The position numbers were made by a program, and so were the translations under genes. The notes beneath the pieces are model-generated. The model searched no databases and was not told the DNA's origin. It was given only the letters and a program-made list of their open reading frames with translations. A stretch of DNA of 13,212 bases from the NCBI GenBank assembly GCA_021784995.1, contig JAJYHA010000407.1, positions 1 to 13,212 of the forward strand, given 5' to 3'. Positions within the stretch are counted from its first letter, which is position 1; every line of letters starts with the position of its first letter. Shown here in pieces: positions 1 through 7,104 of this stretch. The DNA comes from Myxococcales bacterium (GTDB lineage: Bacteria; Myxococcota; Myxococcia; Myxococcales; Anaeromyxobacteraceae).

Positions 1-6
1 ACGGCC

Positions 7-20
7 GCACGGCGCCGTGC
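7..20. repeat. 14-bp perfect palindrome at left edge
   Basis: GCACGGCGCCGTGC is self-complementary. It lies about 40 bp upstream of the small hypothetical gene. It could be an operator, the hairpin of a terminator cut by the window edge, or chance in very GC-rich DNA. No T-run follows it, so a terminator is unlikely. Confidence 0.25.
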
Positions 21-59
21 CCGGAGCCGTGTTATCGACGGCGCCACCGGAGAGGCGAG

Positions 60-296
60 ATGGCGACCCGTCGAGAGCGGTTCTTCGAGTGTTCCTGTAC
101 CTGCCACGGGCGGCGGCGCAGCGCCCACGTGCGCGCGTGGGCGGCGGACGACGCACGGGCCGTCTTCCTCGCGCTGCTGGCCGACGAGGGGCTGGAGCCG
201 TCCGGGGACGTGGTGACGATCCCGGCCAGGATCGAGCGCCGCGTGCCGTCGATTGCGCCGCCCGTCGCGCCGCTCCCGCACGCCGCCCGCTCCTGA
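60..296 (+). CDS. Small hypothetical protein with Cys cluster
   Basis: This encodes a 78-residue protein I do not recognise. The ATG at 60 is preceded by GGAG at 49-52 with a 7-nt gap, and third codon positions are almost all G or C, so it looks like real coding sequence. Near the N-terminus (about residues 9-15) is the cluster ECSCTCH, with three Cys in alternate positions and a His, which could bind a metal or form a thiol site. A predicted helix-rich part follows (about residues 25-45, many Ala and Leu), then a proline-rich tail. There is no signal peptide or membrane segment, so it is probably cytoplasmic. It converges on phoU, with 18 nt between the two stop codons. A role in phosphate control cannot be inferred from position alone, since it is on the opposite strand. 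An overlapping reading frame starting at 17 looks like a shadow. Confidence 0.6.
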   Translation: MATRRERFFECSCTCHGRRRSAHVRAWAADDARAVFLALLADEGLEPSGDVVTIPARIERRVPSIAPPVAPLPHAARS

Positions 297-317
297 CCGG
301 CGCGCGCGGCGCGGTCA
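294..317. terminator. Possible shared hairpin between convergent genes
   Basis: The stop codon of the small gene (TGA, 294-296) and the stop of phoU (complement of 315-317) form the two outer ends of one hairpin. TGACCG at 294-299 pairs with CGGTCA at 312-317. The stem continues as CGC 301-303 with GCG 309-311 after a one-base bulge, leaving a five-base loop. There is no T-run on either side, so if it terminates transcription it is not a classic intrinsic terminator. Confidence 0.3.
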
Positions 318-1001
318 GTCGGTGGCCGCCCGGCTGTGCGGGTGCCGGACGTCGGTGCCGCGCACCATGTAGATCACCATCTCGGCGACGTTCATGGCGT
401 GATCGCCGAAGCGCTCGAGGTGCTTGGCGATGAACAGGATCGCCGTCGCCCGGCGGATGACGCGCGCGTCCTCCATCATGAGCTGCAGGACCTCGTTGAA
501 GATCTTCAGGTAGAGGGCGTCGAGCAGGGCGTCTCCCCCCAGCACCTCCTCGGCGCGGGCCGCGTCGCGCTGGACGAAGGCGTCGAGCGCCTTCCGGAGC
601 TGCGCCTCGGAGAGCTCGGCCAGGGTGGAGAGGTCGTGGAAGGGGCGCAGCGGGGGCGTCTGGCACAGGTCCACGGCGCGCTCGGCGATGTTGACCGCCA
701 GGTCGCCCATGCGCTCCAGGTCGGTGACGATCTTGAGCGCGGTGGTGATGAAGCGGAGGTCGCTGGCCGCCGGCTGGCGGAGCGCCAGCAGGCGCCGGCA
801 GGCGCCGTCGATGTCCACCTCCAGCCGGTTCACCTCGACGTCGCTCGCCGCCACCCTCTCCGCCAGCGCGGCGTCGCGCTCCATCACGGCCCGGACGCTG
901 GAGGCGATGGCCTGCTCGACCTTGCCCCCCATGGCGAGCAGCCGGTCGCGGAGCTGCTGCAGCTCCTGCTCGTAGGTCTTGTCGGTGTGCGTCGGCCCCA
1001 T
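315..1001 (-). CDS. phoU: Phosphate transport system regulator PhoU
   Basis: PhoU (228 aa) is the cytoplasmic negative modulator that links the PstSCAB transporter to the PhoR/PhoB two-component system and dampens Pho signalling when phosphate is plentiful. The ATG at 1001 is chosen because the protein then starts with the usual N-terminal helix and has family length; the frame stays open upstream but runs into pstB. Two PhoU repeats are visible, each with its metal-binding signature: DLERMGD at about residues 94-100 and HLERFGD at about 194-200. Both are followed by a helix of NIAE/NVAE type. It is the last gene of the pst operon, 11 nt downstream of the pstB stop, with GGGAG just before the start. 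phoR and phoB are not in this window. Confidence 0.95.
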   Translation of the reverse strand: MGPTHTDKTYEQELQQLRDRLLAMGGKVEQAIASSVRAVMERDAALAERVAASDVEVNRLEVDIDGACRRLLALRQPAASDLRFITTALKIVTDLERMGDLAVNIAERAVDLCQTPPLRPFHDLSTLAELSEAQLRKALDAFVQRDAARAEEVLGGDALLDALYLKIFNEVLQLMMEDARVIRRATAILFIAKHLERFGDHAMNVAEMVIYMVRGTDVRHPHSRAATD

Positions 1002-1012
1002 GTCGCTCCCGC

Positions 1013-1801
1013 CTATCCGAACTTGCCGGTGACGTAGTCCTCGGTCCGCTGCTCGCGGGGGTTGGTGAAGATCTGCTCCGTGCTCCCCGCCTCGACCAGC
1101 TCGCCCAGGTAGAAGAAGGCGGTCCGGTCCGAGACGCGCGCCGCCTGCTGCATGTTGTGCGTGACGATCACGATGGTGTACCGCTCCTTCAGCTCGTGCA
1201 TCAGCTCCTCGAGCTTGGCGGTCGCGATCGGATCGAGGGCGCTGGCGGGCTCGTCCATGAGCAGGACCTCGGGCTCGACGGCCAGCGCGCGGGCGATGCA
1301 GAGGCGCTGCTGCTGCCCGCCCGACAGCGACGTGGGCGAGGCGCCCAGCCGGTCGCGGACCTCCTCCCACAGCGCCGCCTGGCGAAGGCAGCGCTCCACC
1401 AGCTCCCCCAGGTCGCGCCGGCGACCGTTCAGGCGCGGGCCGGCGGCCACGTTGTCGGCGATGGACATGGTGGGGAACGGGTTGGGGCGCTGGAACACCA
1501 TGCCCACGCGCCGCCGGAGGTGGACGGGGTCGACGCCGCGGCCGTAGAGGTCGTCGCCGTCGACGAAGACGCCGCCCTCGGAGCGCGCGCCGGGGACGAG
1601 CTCGTGCATCCGGTTGAGGCAGCGGAGGAAGGTCGACTTCCCGCAGCCCGAGGGGCCGATGATGGCCGTGACCGAGCGGGCGGGGACGTCGAGGGACACG
1701 TCCCGCAGCACCTGGCGGCTCCCGAACCAGGCCTGCAGCCGCTCGACGCGGATCTTGGGGGGAGCGGCCGTGCCCGCCGCCGGCCTCGCCGTCGCGATCA
1801 C
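1013..1801 (-). CDS. pstB: Phosphate ABC importer ATPase PstB
   Basis: PstB (262 aa) is the ATPase that powers phosphate import by PstCA. The GTG start at 1801 overlaps the pstA stop in a GTGA junction, which implies translational coupling, and a GGTGGGG stretch lies upstream. Visible motifs are Walker [10 protein letters not shown] (about 49-57), the Q-loop with the Pst-type sequence FQRPNPFP (103-110), signature LSGGQQQRL (159-167), Walker B LLMDEP (180-185), the SALDP D-loop, and H-loop THN (214-216). The tail [16 protein letters not shown] is typical of PstB. All catalytic residues are present and the length is normal (E. coli PstB is about 257 aa). It is the fourth gene of the operon, followed by phoU. 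Confidence 0.96.
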   Translation of the reverse strand: MIATARPAAGTAAPPKIRVERLQAWFGSRQVLRDVSLDVPARSVTAIIGPSGCGKSTFLRCLNRMHELVPGARSEGGVFVDGDDLYGRGVDPVHLRRRVGMVFQRPNPFPTMSIADNVAAGPRLNGRRRDLGELVERCLRQAALWEEVRDRLGASPTSLSGGQQQRLCIARALAVEPEVLLMDEPASALDPIATAKLEELMHELKERYTIVIVTHNMQQAARVSDRTAFFYLGELVEAGSTEQIFTNPREQRTEDYVTGKFG

Positions 1802-2646
1802 GTGCGGCCCCCCACCGTGCCGTGGCGCAGGGCCAGGCGCGCGGCGACGTTCAGGGTCCCCACCACCAGCAGCAGGACGAGCGCCGCGCTCCATGCCTTC
1901 CGGTGCCAGTCCGGGTAGGGGCTGATGGCGTAGTTGAAGATCTGCACCGTGAGCGACGCCATGGGCTGGTCCGGCCGGAGGCTCCAGTACTGGTTGTTGA
2001 GGGCCGTGAAGAGCAGCGGGGCCGTCTCGCCGGCCGCCCGCGCGACCGCCAGCAGCACCGCGGTCAGGATACCCCCGGCCGCCGTCCGGAGCACCACGCG
2101 CAGGCTGGTCCTCCACCCCGCCACGCCCAGCGCCAGCGAGGCCTCGCGCAGCGTGTGCGGCACCAGCCGCACCAGCTCCTCCGTCGAGCGGGCCAGGGTG
2201 GGGATCATGAGCATCGCCAGGGCGAGCGAGCCCGCCAGCGCCGAGAAGCGCCGCATCGGGATCACCACCAGCCCGTAGGCCACGATCCCGATCACGATCG
2301 AGGGCACGCCCGAGAAGACCTCCGCCAGGAACCGCACGGCGCCGCCCAGGCGCCCGTCGCCACGCTCGGCCAGGTAGACGCCCGCGCCGACCCCCGCCGG
2401 CACGCCGACCAGGCACGCCATGCCCACCATCACGGCGGTGCCGACGATGGCGTTGCCCACGCCGCCGCCGGGCTCCCCCACCGGGGTGGGGAGCGAGGTG
2501 AAGAAGGCCGCGTCGAGGCCGCGCACGCCGTGCGACACGACCAGCCACAGGAGCGAGCCGAGCGGGACCAGCGCCGCCGCCACCAGGACCGCGCACCCGG
2601 CGGTCACGGCCGCGTTCACCAGGCGCCGCGCGCGGAACGACCTCAT
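1798..2646 (-). CDS. pstA: Phosphate ABC importer permease PstA
   Basis: PstA (282 aa) is one of the two inner-membrane permeases of the Pst importer. The ATG at 2646 overlaps the pstC stop by 4 bp (ATGA), which fixes the start. The first membrane segment is about residues 11-38, and further hydrophobic segments follow at about 66-92, 104-130, 136-152 and 190-212, with one more near the C-terminus. The cytoplasmic EAA loop that docks onto PstB is seen at about 167-193 ([12 protein letters not shown]...). The conserved [11 protein letters not shown] stretch (about 205-215) identifies PstA rather than PstC. The C-terminal [14 protein letters not shown] region is also typical. Its stop overlaps the pstB GTG start. 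Confidence 0.95.
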   Translation of the reverse strand: MRSFRARRLVNAAVTAGCAVLVAAALVPLGSLLWLVVSHGVRGLDAAFFTSLPTPVGEPGGGVGNAIVGTAVMVGMACLVGVPAGVGAGVYLAERGDGRLGGAVRFLAEVFSGVPSIVIGIVAYGLVVIPMRRFSALAGSLALAMLMIPTLARSTEELVRLVPHTLREASLALGVAGWRTSLRVVLRTAAGGILTAVLLAVARAAGETAPLLFTALNNQYWSLRPDQPMASLTVQIFNYAISPYPDWHRKAWSAALVLLLVVGTLNVAARLALRHGTVGGRT

Positions 2647-3605
2647 GCGCGCCCCACCGCCGGGCCGCGCGCCACCGCGCGCACCAGCAGGCGCGCCGCT
2701 CCGTTGAGGAGGAGCGCGAGGCCGAAGAGGACCAGCGCCAGGCCCGCCAGCGCCCCCACGTGCACCGCGCTCGTCGCCTCGGCGAACTCGTTGGCGATCA
2801 CGGCCGGCAGCGTGTACCCCGGGGCGAAGAGCGAGGCGTGGATCTCCGGCGCGTTGCCGATCACCATCGTGACCGCCATGGTCTCGCCCAGCGCGCGCCC
2901 CAGCCCCAGGAGCGCGGCCCCGACGATGCCCGGCCGGGCGTGGGGCAGGATGGCCAGCCGGATCGCCTCCCAGCGCGTGCCGCCCAGCGCGAGCGCCGCC
3001 TCGCGCAGGGAGGGCGGGGCGGTCCTGAGGACCTCCGTCGTCACGGAGACCACGGTGGGCAGGATCATCACGGAGAGGACGAGCCCGCCCGCGAGGTACC
3101 CGAGCCCGAGGGCGGGCCCCTGGAAGAGCGGGAGGAAGCCGAGCGCGCGCTGCAGGAGCGGCTCCACCACGTCGCGCAGCCAGGGCACGAGGACGAAGAG
3201 GCCCCAGAGCCCGTAGACGACGCTGGGGATGGCGGCCAGCGTCTCGATGGCCAGGCCCACCACCGGCCGCAAAGCCGGCGGGCCCATCTCGTTCAGGAAG
3301 AGCGAGGCTCCCACCGAGACCGGGACCGCCACCGCCACCGCCACTGCGCTCGTGACCAGCGTGCCGTAGATGAAGGGCAGCGCGCCGAAGGCGCCGGCGA
3401 GGGGGTCCCAGTCGCGGCCGACGAGGAACTGCGCCGCGCCGGGCCCGAGGGCCGGGCGAGCCAGCCGCACCAGCTCGAGCACGACCAGGCCGACCAGGAT
3501 CAGGACGCCCGCTCCCGAGAGGAGGAGCAGGGCACCCCACGCGCGATCACCCGCGTGGGCGCCGGCCCCCCTCGCCGCCGGCGCGGCGTCAACGGGAGGA
3601 GGCAA
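2643..3605 (-). CDS. pstC: Phosphate ABC importer permease PstC
   Basis: PstC (320 aa, close to the 319 of E. coli) is the second permease of the Pst importer. No ATG or GTG exists in frame before the first membrane segment (about 24-46). The start is therefore taken as TTG at 3605, with AGGGA at 3619-3623 as a possible ribosome site; this overlaps the end of pstS by 17 nt. The binding-protein-dependent permease EAA loop is at about 201-230 ([21 protein letters not shown]), followed by [16 protein letters not shown] (about 236-251), which is typical of PstC. Six hydrophobic segments can be traced. The weak TTG start could lower permease output relative to PstS. The gene identity is secure; the exact start is less so. 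Confidence 0.93.
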   Translation of the reverse strand: MPPPVDAAPAARGAGAHAGDRAWGALLLLSGAGVLILVGLVVLELVRLARPALGPGAAQFLVGRDWDPLAGAFGALPFIYGTLVTSAVAVAVAVPVSVGASLFLNEMGPPALRPVVGLAIETLAAIPSVVYGLWGLFVLVPWLRDVVEPLLQRALGFLPLFQGPALGLGYLAGGLVLSVMILPTVVSVTTEVLRTAPPSLREAALALGGTRWEAIRLAILPHARPGIVGAALLGLGRALGETMAVTMVIGNAPEIHASLFAPGYTLPAVIANEFAEATSAVHVGALAGLALVLFGLALLLNGAARLLVRAVARGPAVGRA

Positions 3606-4629
3606 GGGGGCCCGGCTTTCCCTGCACCGTGAGCGTGCGCAGCGCCTGCTCCACCTTCGCCACCACGGGCGCCGGCAGGGGCGCGTAGTCGAGGGGCGCC
3701 GCCGAGGCCTGTCCGTCGTGCACGGCCCACCAGAGGAACCGGAGCAGCGCCCCGCCGCGGGCCGCGTCGGGCTGGTCGCGGTGGACGAGCAGGTAGGTGA
3801 AGGAGGCCATGGGGTAGGCGTCCTTGCCCTTCGCGTCGGTGATGGAGACCCGGAAGTCGGGCGGCATCGCCACGCCGGCGGCCGCGGCCGAGGTGCTGGC
3901 GAGGGAGGGCTTCACGAAGAGGCCGTCGTGGTTCAGGAGCTGCGCCATGGGCAGCTGGTTCTGGTGGGCGTAGGCGAGCTCGACGTACCCCACGGCGCCG
4001 GGCGTCGACTTGACGAGCCCCGTGACGCCCTCGTTCCCCTTGGCCCCCAGCCCGGCCGGCCAGTGGACGCCCTTGCCCGCGCCCACCTTCGCCTTCCACT
4101 CCGGGGAGACCTTGGCCAGGTAGTCGGTGAAGATGCTGGTGGTCCCCGATCCGTCGGAGCGGTGCACGACCGTCACCGCCAGGTCGGGGAGCTTCAGGCC
4201 CGGGTTGTCGCGCGCGAGCGCGGGGTCGTTCCAGCGAGACACGGTGCCCAGGAAGAGCCCGGCCAGGGTCGCGGGGGTGAGCCGCAGGCCCTCCACCGGC
4301 ACGGCGTAGGTGACGACCACCGCGCCCAGGACCGTCGGCACGTGGACGATGCCGGGCGCCCGCGCCAGCTCCTCGTCGGTCATCGGCGCGTCCGAGGCGC
4401 CGAAGTCGACGGTCCGCTCCGTGATCTGCTTGATGCCGCCGCCCGATCCGATCGACTGGTAGTTGAAGCGCTCGAGCGGGTGGAGCTTGTTGTAGTCCGA
4501 GAACCACCGCGAGTAGAGCGGGAAGGGGAAGGTGGCGCCGGCGCCGTTGACGAGGAGCGGGGCCTCGGCCCGGGCGACGCCCGCCGAGAGCGCGGCGGCG
4601 GCCGTGAGGACCGCGAGGAGCTTGTTCAT
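3589..4629 (-). CDS. pstS: Periplasmic phosphate-binding protein PstS
   Basis: PstS (346 aa) binds phosphate in the periplasm and delivers it to PstCA. The ATG at 4629 is chosen over in-frame upstream starts because it gives a clean Sec signal peptide (residues 1-21, cut after VARA) and has GGAG at 4635-4638 with a 5-nt gap. Phosphate-ligand motifs are present: GAGATFPFPLY (about 29-39), YQSIGSGGGIKQI (57-69), DFGASDAPMTDEEL (75-88) and HRSDGSGTTSIFTDYL (156-171). These contain the Ser, Asp, Arg and Gly-Ser-Gly-Thr residues that ligate phosphate in the family. It is the first gene of the operon, so its mRNA is nearest the promoter. The upstream region holds a three-unit PHO-box array, consistent with phosphate-starvation induction. 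Confidence 0.96.
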   Translation of the reverse strand: MNKLLAVLTAAAALSAGVARAEAPLLVNGAGATFPFPLYSRWFSDYNKLHPLERFNYQSIGSGGGIKQITERTVDFGASDAPMTDEELARAPGIVHVPTVLGAVVVTYAVPVEGLRLTPATLAGLFLGTVSRWNDPALARDNPGLKLPDLAVTVVHRSDGSGTTSIFTDYLAKVSPEWKAKVGAGKGVHWPAGLGAKGNEGVTGLVKSTPGAVGYVELAYAHQNQLPMAQLLNHDGLFVKPSLASTSAAAAGVAMPPDFRVSITDAKGKDAYPMASFTYLLVHRDQPDAARGGALLRFLWWAVHDGQASAAPLDYAPLPAPVVAKVEQALRTLTVQGKPGPLASSR

Positions 4630-4657
4630 GGAGTCTCCGTGAGAGGTGGACGGGCGG

Positions 4658-4663
4658 TGTGTA
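4658..4663 (-). promoter_or_regulatory. Possible -10 element of pst operon
   Basis: Reading leftward, the hexamer TACACA lies exactly 10 nt beyond the last PHO-box unit, the position of the -10 element in PhoB-dependent promoters. It matches TATAAT at only three positions, but a one-base shift (GATACA) is no better. A start site here would give a leader of roughly 20 nt before pstS. Confidence 0.4.
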
Positions 4664-4673
4664 TCGGCGCCCG

Positions 4674-4702
4674 GTGACGTTTCCGTGACGGAGCGGTGAA
4701 GC
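4674..4702 (-). promoter_or_regulatory. Three-unit PHO box upstream of pstS
   Basis: On the minus strand three 7-bp units follow each other, each separated by 4 bp: GCTTCAC (4702-4696), CCGTCAC (4691-4685) and ACGTCAC (4680-4674). Start-to-start spacing is 11 bp each time, the known geometry of tandem PhoB binding (consensus CTGTCAT/CTGTCAC units with 4-bp spacers). The array ends about 45 bp before the pstS start codon. It is the expected control site for the pst operon. Confidence 0.8.
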
Positions 4703-4763
4703 CGCGGAAAAGAGTCGCGGCACGGGCGCTCGCCCGCCGGTCGGGCCCGCCGATGACACCCGC

Positions 4764-4780
4764 GGTGACGGTCCGTCACC
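4764..4780. repeat. 17-bp palindrome of head-to-head PHO units
   Basis: GGTGACGG and CCGTCACC are perfect inverted copies around a single central T. The right arm contains the outermost PHO unit of the porin 1 array (4773-4779). The left arm is the same unit facing pstS, but it is not in 11-bp register with the pstS array (69 bp from its nearest unit). It may act as an extra PhoB site or as the boundary between the two divergent promoters. Confidence 0.5.
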
Positions 4781-4812
4781 GAAAGATTCCGTCCCCGTCA
4801 AGGTCCCGTCAC
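4773..4812 (+). promoter_or_regulatory. PHO-box array upstream of porin 1
   Basis: CCGTCAC at 4773-4779, CCGTCAA at 4795-4801 and CCGTCAC at 4806-4812 all lie in the same 11-bp register. The register position at 4784 is degenerate. The two units nearest the gene form a complete PHO box (7-bp unit, 4-bp spacer GGTC, 7-bp unit). The array points toward porin 1, so this porin is very likely a member of the Pho regulon. Confidence 0.8.
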
Positions 4813-4822
4813 AGAGGGCCGC

Positions 4823-4828
4823 CATAGT
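4823..4828 (+). promoter_or_regulatory. Predicted -10 of porin 1 promoter
   Basis: CATAGT lies exactly 10 nt after the last PHO unit (which ends at 4812). From memory, the E. coli phoA promoter has the same spacing to its TATAGT. No -35 is expected, since PhoB replaces it. The start site would fall near 4835, leaving about 20 nt before the ATG. Confidence 0.65.
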
Positions 4829-4854
4829 CCGCGCACCTCTAGACGGAGATCCTG

Positions 4855-6261
4855 ATGAGACGACTTCTGGCCTCTCTCTGCCTCACCGCCCTCGTCGCCG
4901 GCTCGGCGGCGTACGCCCAGACCTCGCCGCCGTCCGTGTCGACGGCGGGCGGCGACGGGCAGCCCGTGGGCGGCACGCCGCCGCGCGTCACGGCCATCTC
5001 GGCGGTGACGCCGCAGAAGGCGACCACCTTCGTGGTCAACAAGTGGACGGCCCAGGTGTACGGCTTCGCGGAATTCGACGCCATCCACGACACGCGCGAG
5101 GGCGTGGGCGAGGTGCCCGGGAACCCGGTCCTGCCGCACGCCGGGACCTACGCGGCCGACAACGGCCGCACCCAGTTCACCATCCGCAACTCGCGCCTCG
5201 GCTTCCGCTTCTCGAGCCCCGACTTCCGCGGGATGAAGGGCAGCGGCCTGATCGAGACGGACTTCTTCGGCAACCAGCCCAACGGAGCGGGCGGCAACAC
5301 CGAGGGCAGCTTCTTCAACAACGCCGGCCTGCGCGTGCGGCACGCGGTCGCGAAGCTGGAGACGCCCTACGGCGACGTGCTCGGCGGCCAGTACTGGGAG
5401 CTCTTCGGTTGGCAGCCCTACTTCCACCCGAACACGCTGGAGATCCAGGGAGTGCCGGGCCAGATCTACTCCCGGACCGGCCAGTTCCGGCTCTCGGAGA
5501 CGTTCCGGTCCGATCCGGTCACGGTGGAGGTGGCGGTGGCCGCGCTCCGGCCTCCCCAGCGCGACGCGTCGACCCCCGACGCCCAGGGCGGCCTGCGCCT
5601 CGCACTCAACCACTGGCAGGGCGTGCACACGGCCGGCTCGACCGGCACCGCCGTCGACCCGCTCATGATCGGCGTGTCGGGGGTGGTGCGGCGCTTCGCG
5701 CTCCAGACGCCGAACCAGCCGGTCCTGACGCAGCAGAGCACCGCCACCGGCTGGGGGATCTCGGTCGACGGCCTCATCCCCATCATCCCGGCCAAGGCCG
5801 ACGATCGCTCCAACGCGCTCACCGCGACGGCCTCCTGGGTGCGTGGCCAGGGGATCCAGGACCTCTACAGCGGCTTCGCGAACGGCATCGCCGGCGTGAA
5901 CGTGCTCGGGACGAACTCGGTGGATCCCGGCCTGGTGGCCTTCAACGGGACGGGCCTCGACGCCATCCAGGTGCGCTCGTTCATGGTCGGCCTCCAGTAC
6001 TACCTCCCCGTCGACCGGGGGTCGGTGTGGCTGGCCGGCAACTACTCGCAGGTGAACTCCGACAACGCCATGAACCTGGCGCCGACGTCGGCCGGCAGCG
6101 GCGTCTTCAAGCGCCAGCGGTGGGCGGACGGCGCCATCTTCTGGGACGCCACCCAGTCCGTCCGGTTCGGGGCCGAGGTCGCCTGGTTCGAGGACGTGCT
6201 CCGCGACAACACCCTCGCGCACGACCAGCGCTACCAGTTCTCGATGTTCTACCTCTTCTAG
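4855..6261 (+). CDS. Outer-membrane porin 1, likely phosphate-regulated
   Basis: This 468-aa secreted protein has a Sec signal peptide (residues 1-21, cut after AAYA) and a C-terminal aromatic strand ending FSMFYLF, the hallmark of an outer-membrane beta-barrel. After a 40-45-residue flexible linker rich in Ser, Gly and Pro, the barrel starts near residue 66 (QVYGFAEFDAIHD). It continues with RNSRLGFRF (111-119) and GLIETDFFG (131-139), then a LRVRHAVAKLETPYGDVLGGQ segment. This R-x-R-LG, G-x-IE-DF, GD-x-x-x-GQ pattern resembles DcaP-like and other trimeric porins more than classic OprP, although automated pipelines might call it phosphate-selective porin. GGAG at 4845-4848 lies 6 nt before the ATG. 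It is divergent from pstS, shares the PHO-box region, and ends in a strong terminator. The likely role is outer-membrane entry of phosphate or phosphate esters; the substrate is inferred from context. Confidence 0.85.
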   Translation: MRRLLASLCLTALVAGSAAYAQTSPPSVSTAGGDGQPVGGTPPRVTAISAVTPQKATTFVVNKWTAQVYGFAEFDAIHDTREGVGEVPGNPVLPHAGTYAADNGRTQFTIRNSRLGFRFSSPDFRGMKGSGLIETDFFGNQPNGAGGNTEGSFFNNAGLRVRHAVAKLETPYGDVLGGQYWELFGWQPYFHPNTLEIQGVPGQIYSRTGQFRLSETFRSDPVTVEVAVAALRPPQRDASTPDAQGGLRLALNHWQGVHTAGSTGTAVDPLMIGVSGVVRRFALQTPNQPVLTQQSTATGWGISVDGLIPIIPAKADDRSNALTATASWVRGQGIQDLYSGFANGIAGVNVLGTNSVDPGLVAFNGTGLDAIQVRSFMVGLQYYLPVDRGSVWLAGNYSQVNSDNAMNLAPTSAGSGVFKRQRWADGAIFWDATQSVRFGAEVAWFEDVLRDNTLAHDQRYQFSMFYLF

Positions 6262-6286
6262 CCGAGGCGGGCACCACGGCTAGTGT

Positions 6287-6325
6287 GACGGGGCCGGCTC
6301 CGAGCAGGGGCCGGCCCCGTCTTTC
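6287..6325 (+). terminator. Intrinsic terminator after porin 1
   Basis: A perfect 12-bp stem pairs GACGGGGCCGGC (6287-6298) with GCCGGCCCCGTC (6310-6321) around an 11-nt loop. TTTCG follows on the plus strand. The T-run is short but the stem is very stable. The reverse direction has no T-run, so it serves porin 1 and not livF, whose stop lies about 36 bp further on. Confidence 0.8.
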
Positions 6326-6360
6326 GTCCGCCGATCGGTCGCGAGGGGTCGGCCGGGCCG

Positions 6361-7104
6361 TCAGGCCACGTCGCCGCCGAGGTAGGCGTCCCGCACGCGC
6401 GGATCGGCGGCCAGGGTGGCGGCCGGGCCCTCCAGCACCAGCGCGCCGCGCTCCAGCACGTAGGCGTCGTCGGAGACCTCGAGGGCCATGCGCGCGTTCT
6501 GCTCCACGAGGAGGAGGGTCGTGCCCTCGCGGTGGATGGCGACCAGCAGCTCGAAGATGCGCTCCACCATCTGCGGGGCGAGCCCCATCGAGGGCTCGTC
6601 CAGCATCAGCACGCGGGGCCGGGCCAGGAGGCCGCGCGCGATGGCGAGCATCTGCTGCTCGCCGCCGGAGAGCGTCCCGGCCAGCGCGCGCCGCCGCTCG
6701 CCCAGCACCGGGAAGCGCGCGTACTGCTCCTCGATGAGCGCGTGGCGCTCCGCCGGGCGCACCGCCCGCGGCCGGCTCTCCGCCGCCATCACCAGGTTCT
6801 CGTGGATGCTCATCCGCGCCAGGACGGCGCGCCCCTCCGGCACGAGGACGAGCCCGTGCGCGACGGCCGCGTGCGCCGGCACGCCGCTCAGGTCGCGTCC
6901 CTCGAGCCGCACCGTCCCGGCGCGCGGCCGGATCAGCCCCGAGATGGCACCCAGCGTGCTGCTCTTCCCGGCGCCGTTCGGGCCGATCAGGGTCACGATC
7001 CGCCCGGCGCGGACGGAGAGCGAGAGGCCGCGGACGGCGTGCACGTGGCCGTAGCTCACGTGCAGGTCGCGCACCTCGAGCAGGATCTCGCCCGGCGCGG
7101 TCAT
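6361..7104 (-). CDS. livF: Branched-chain amino acid-type ABC ATPase LivF
   Basis: LivF (247 aa) is the second ATPase of a LIV/HAAT-family importer. The ATG at 7104 overlaps the livG stop in an ATGA junction. Motifs seen: Walker A GPNGAGKSS (41-49), the LivF-type Q-loop replacement VPEGR (88-92), signature LSGGEQQ (145-151), Walker B LMLDEP (166-171), and VEQN (200-203), where Gln takes the place of the switch His, as is usual in LivF. The length is normal (E. coli LivF is 237 aa). It is the last gene of the livJHMGF operon. I saw no intrinsic terminator for its own direction in the 100 bp downstream; the hairpin there belongs to porin 1. Confidence 0.95.
   Translation of the reverse strand: MTAPGEILLEVRDLHVSYGHVHAVRGLSLSVRAGRIVTLIGPNGAGKSSTLGAISGLIRPRAGTVRLEGRDLSGVPAHAAVAHGLVLVPEGRAVLARMSIHENLVMAAESRPRAVRPAERHALIEEQYARFPVLGERRRALAGTLSGGEQQMLAIARGLLARPRVLMLDEPSMGLAPQMVERIFELLVAIHREGTTLLLVEQNARMALEVSDDAYVLERGALVLEGPAATLAADPRVRDAYLGGDVA

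Noticed and set aside
17..433. 138-codon frame overlapping the small hypothetical gene and phoU
   Set aside because: Composition is Arg/Ala/Gly/Pro-rich without structure, and it runs antisense into the conserved C-terminus of phoU. The frame starting at 60 has a better ribosome site and codon positions.
4752..4759. Further PHO unit (ATGACAC) between the two arrays
   Set aside because: It is 12 bp, not 11, from the next unit on that strand and matches the consensus poorly.
4798..6222. 474-codon minus-strand frame antisense to porin 1
   Set aside because: It is rich in Arg, Gly, Val and His with no domain signature, while the plus-strand frame has a signal peptide and barrel motifs. It would also begin and end inside other features.
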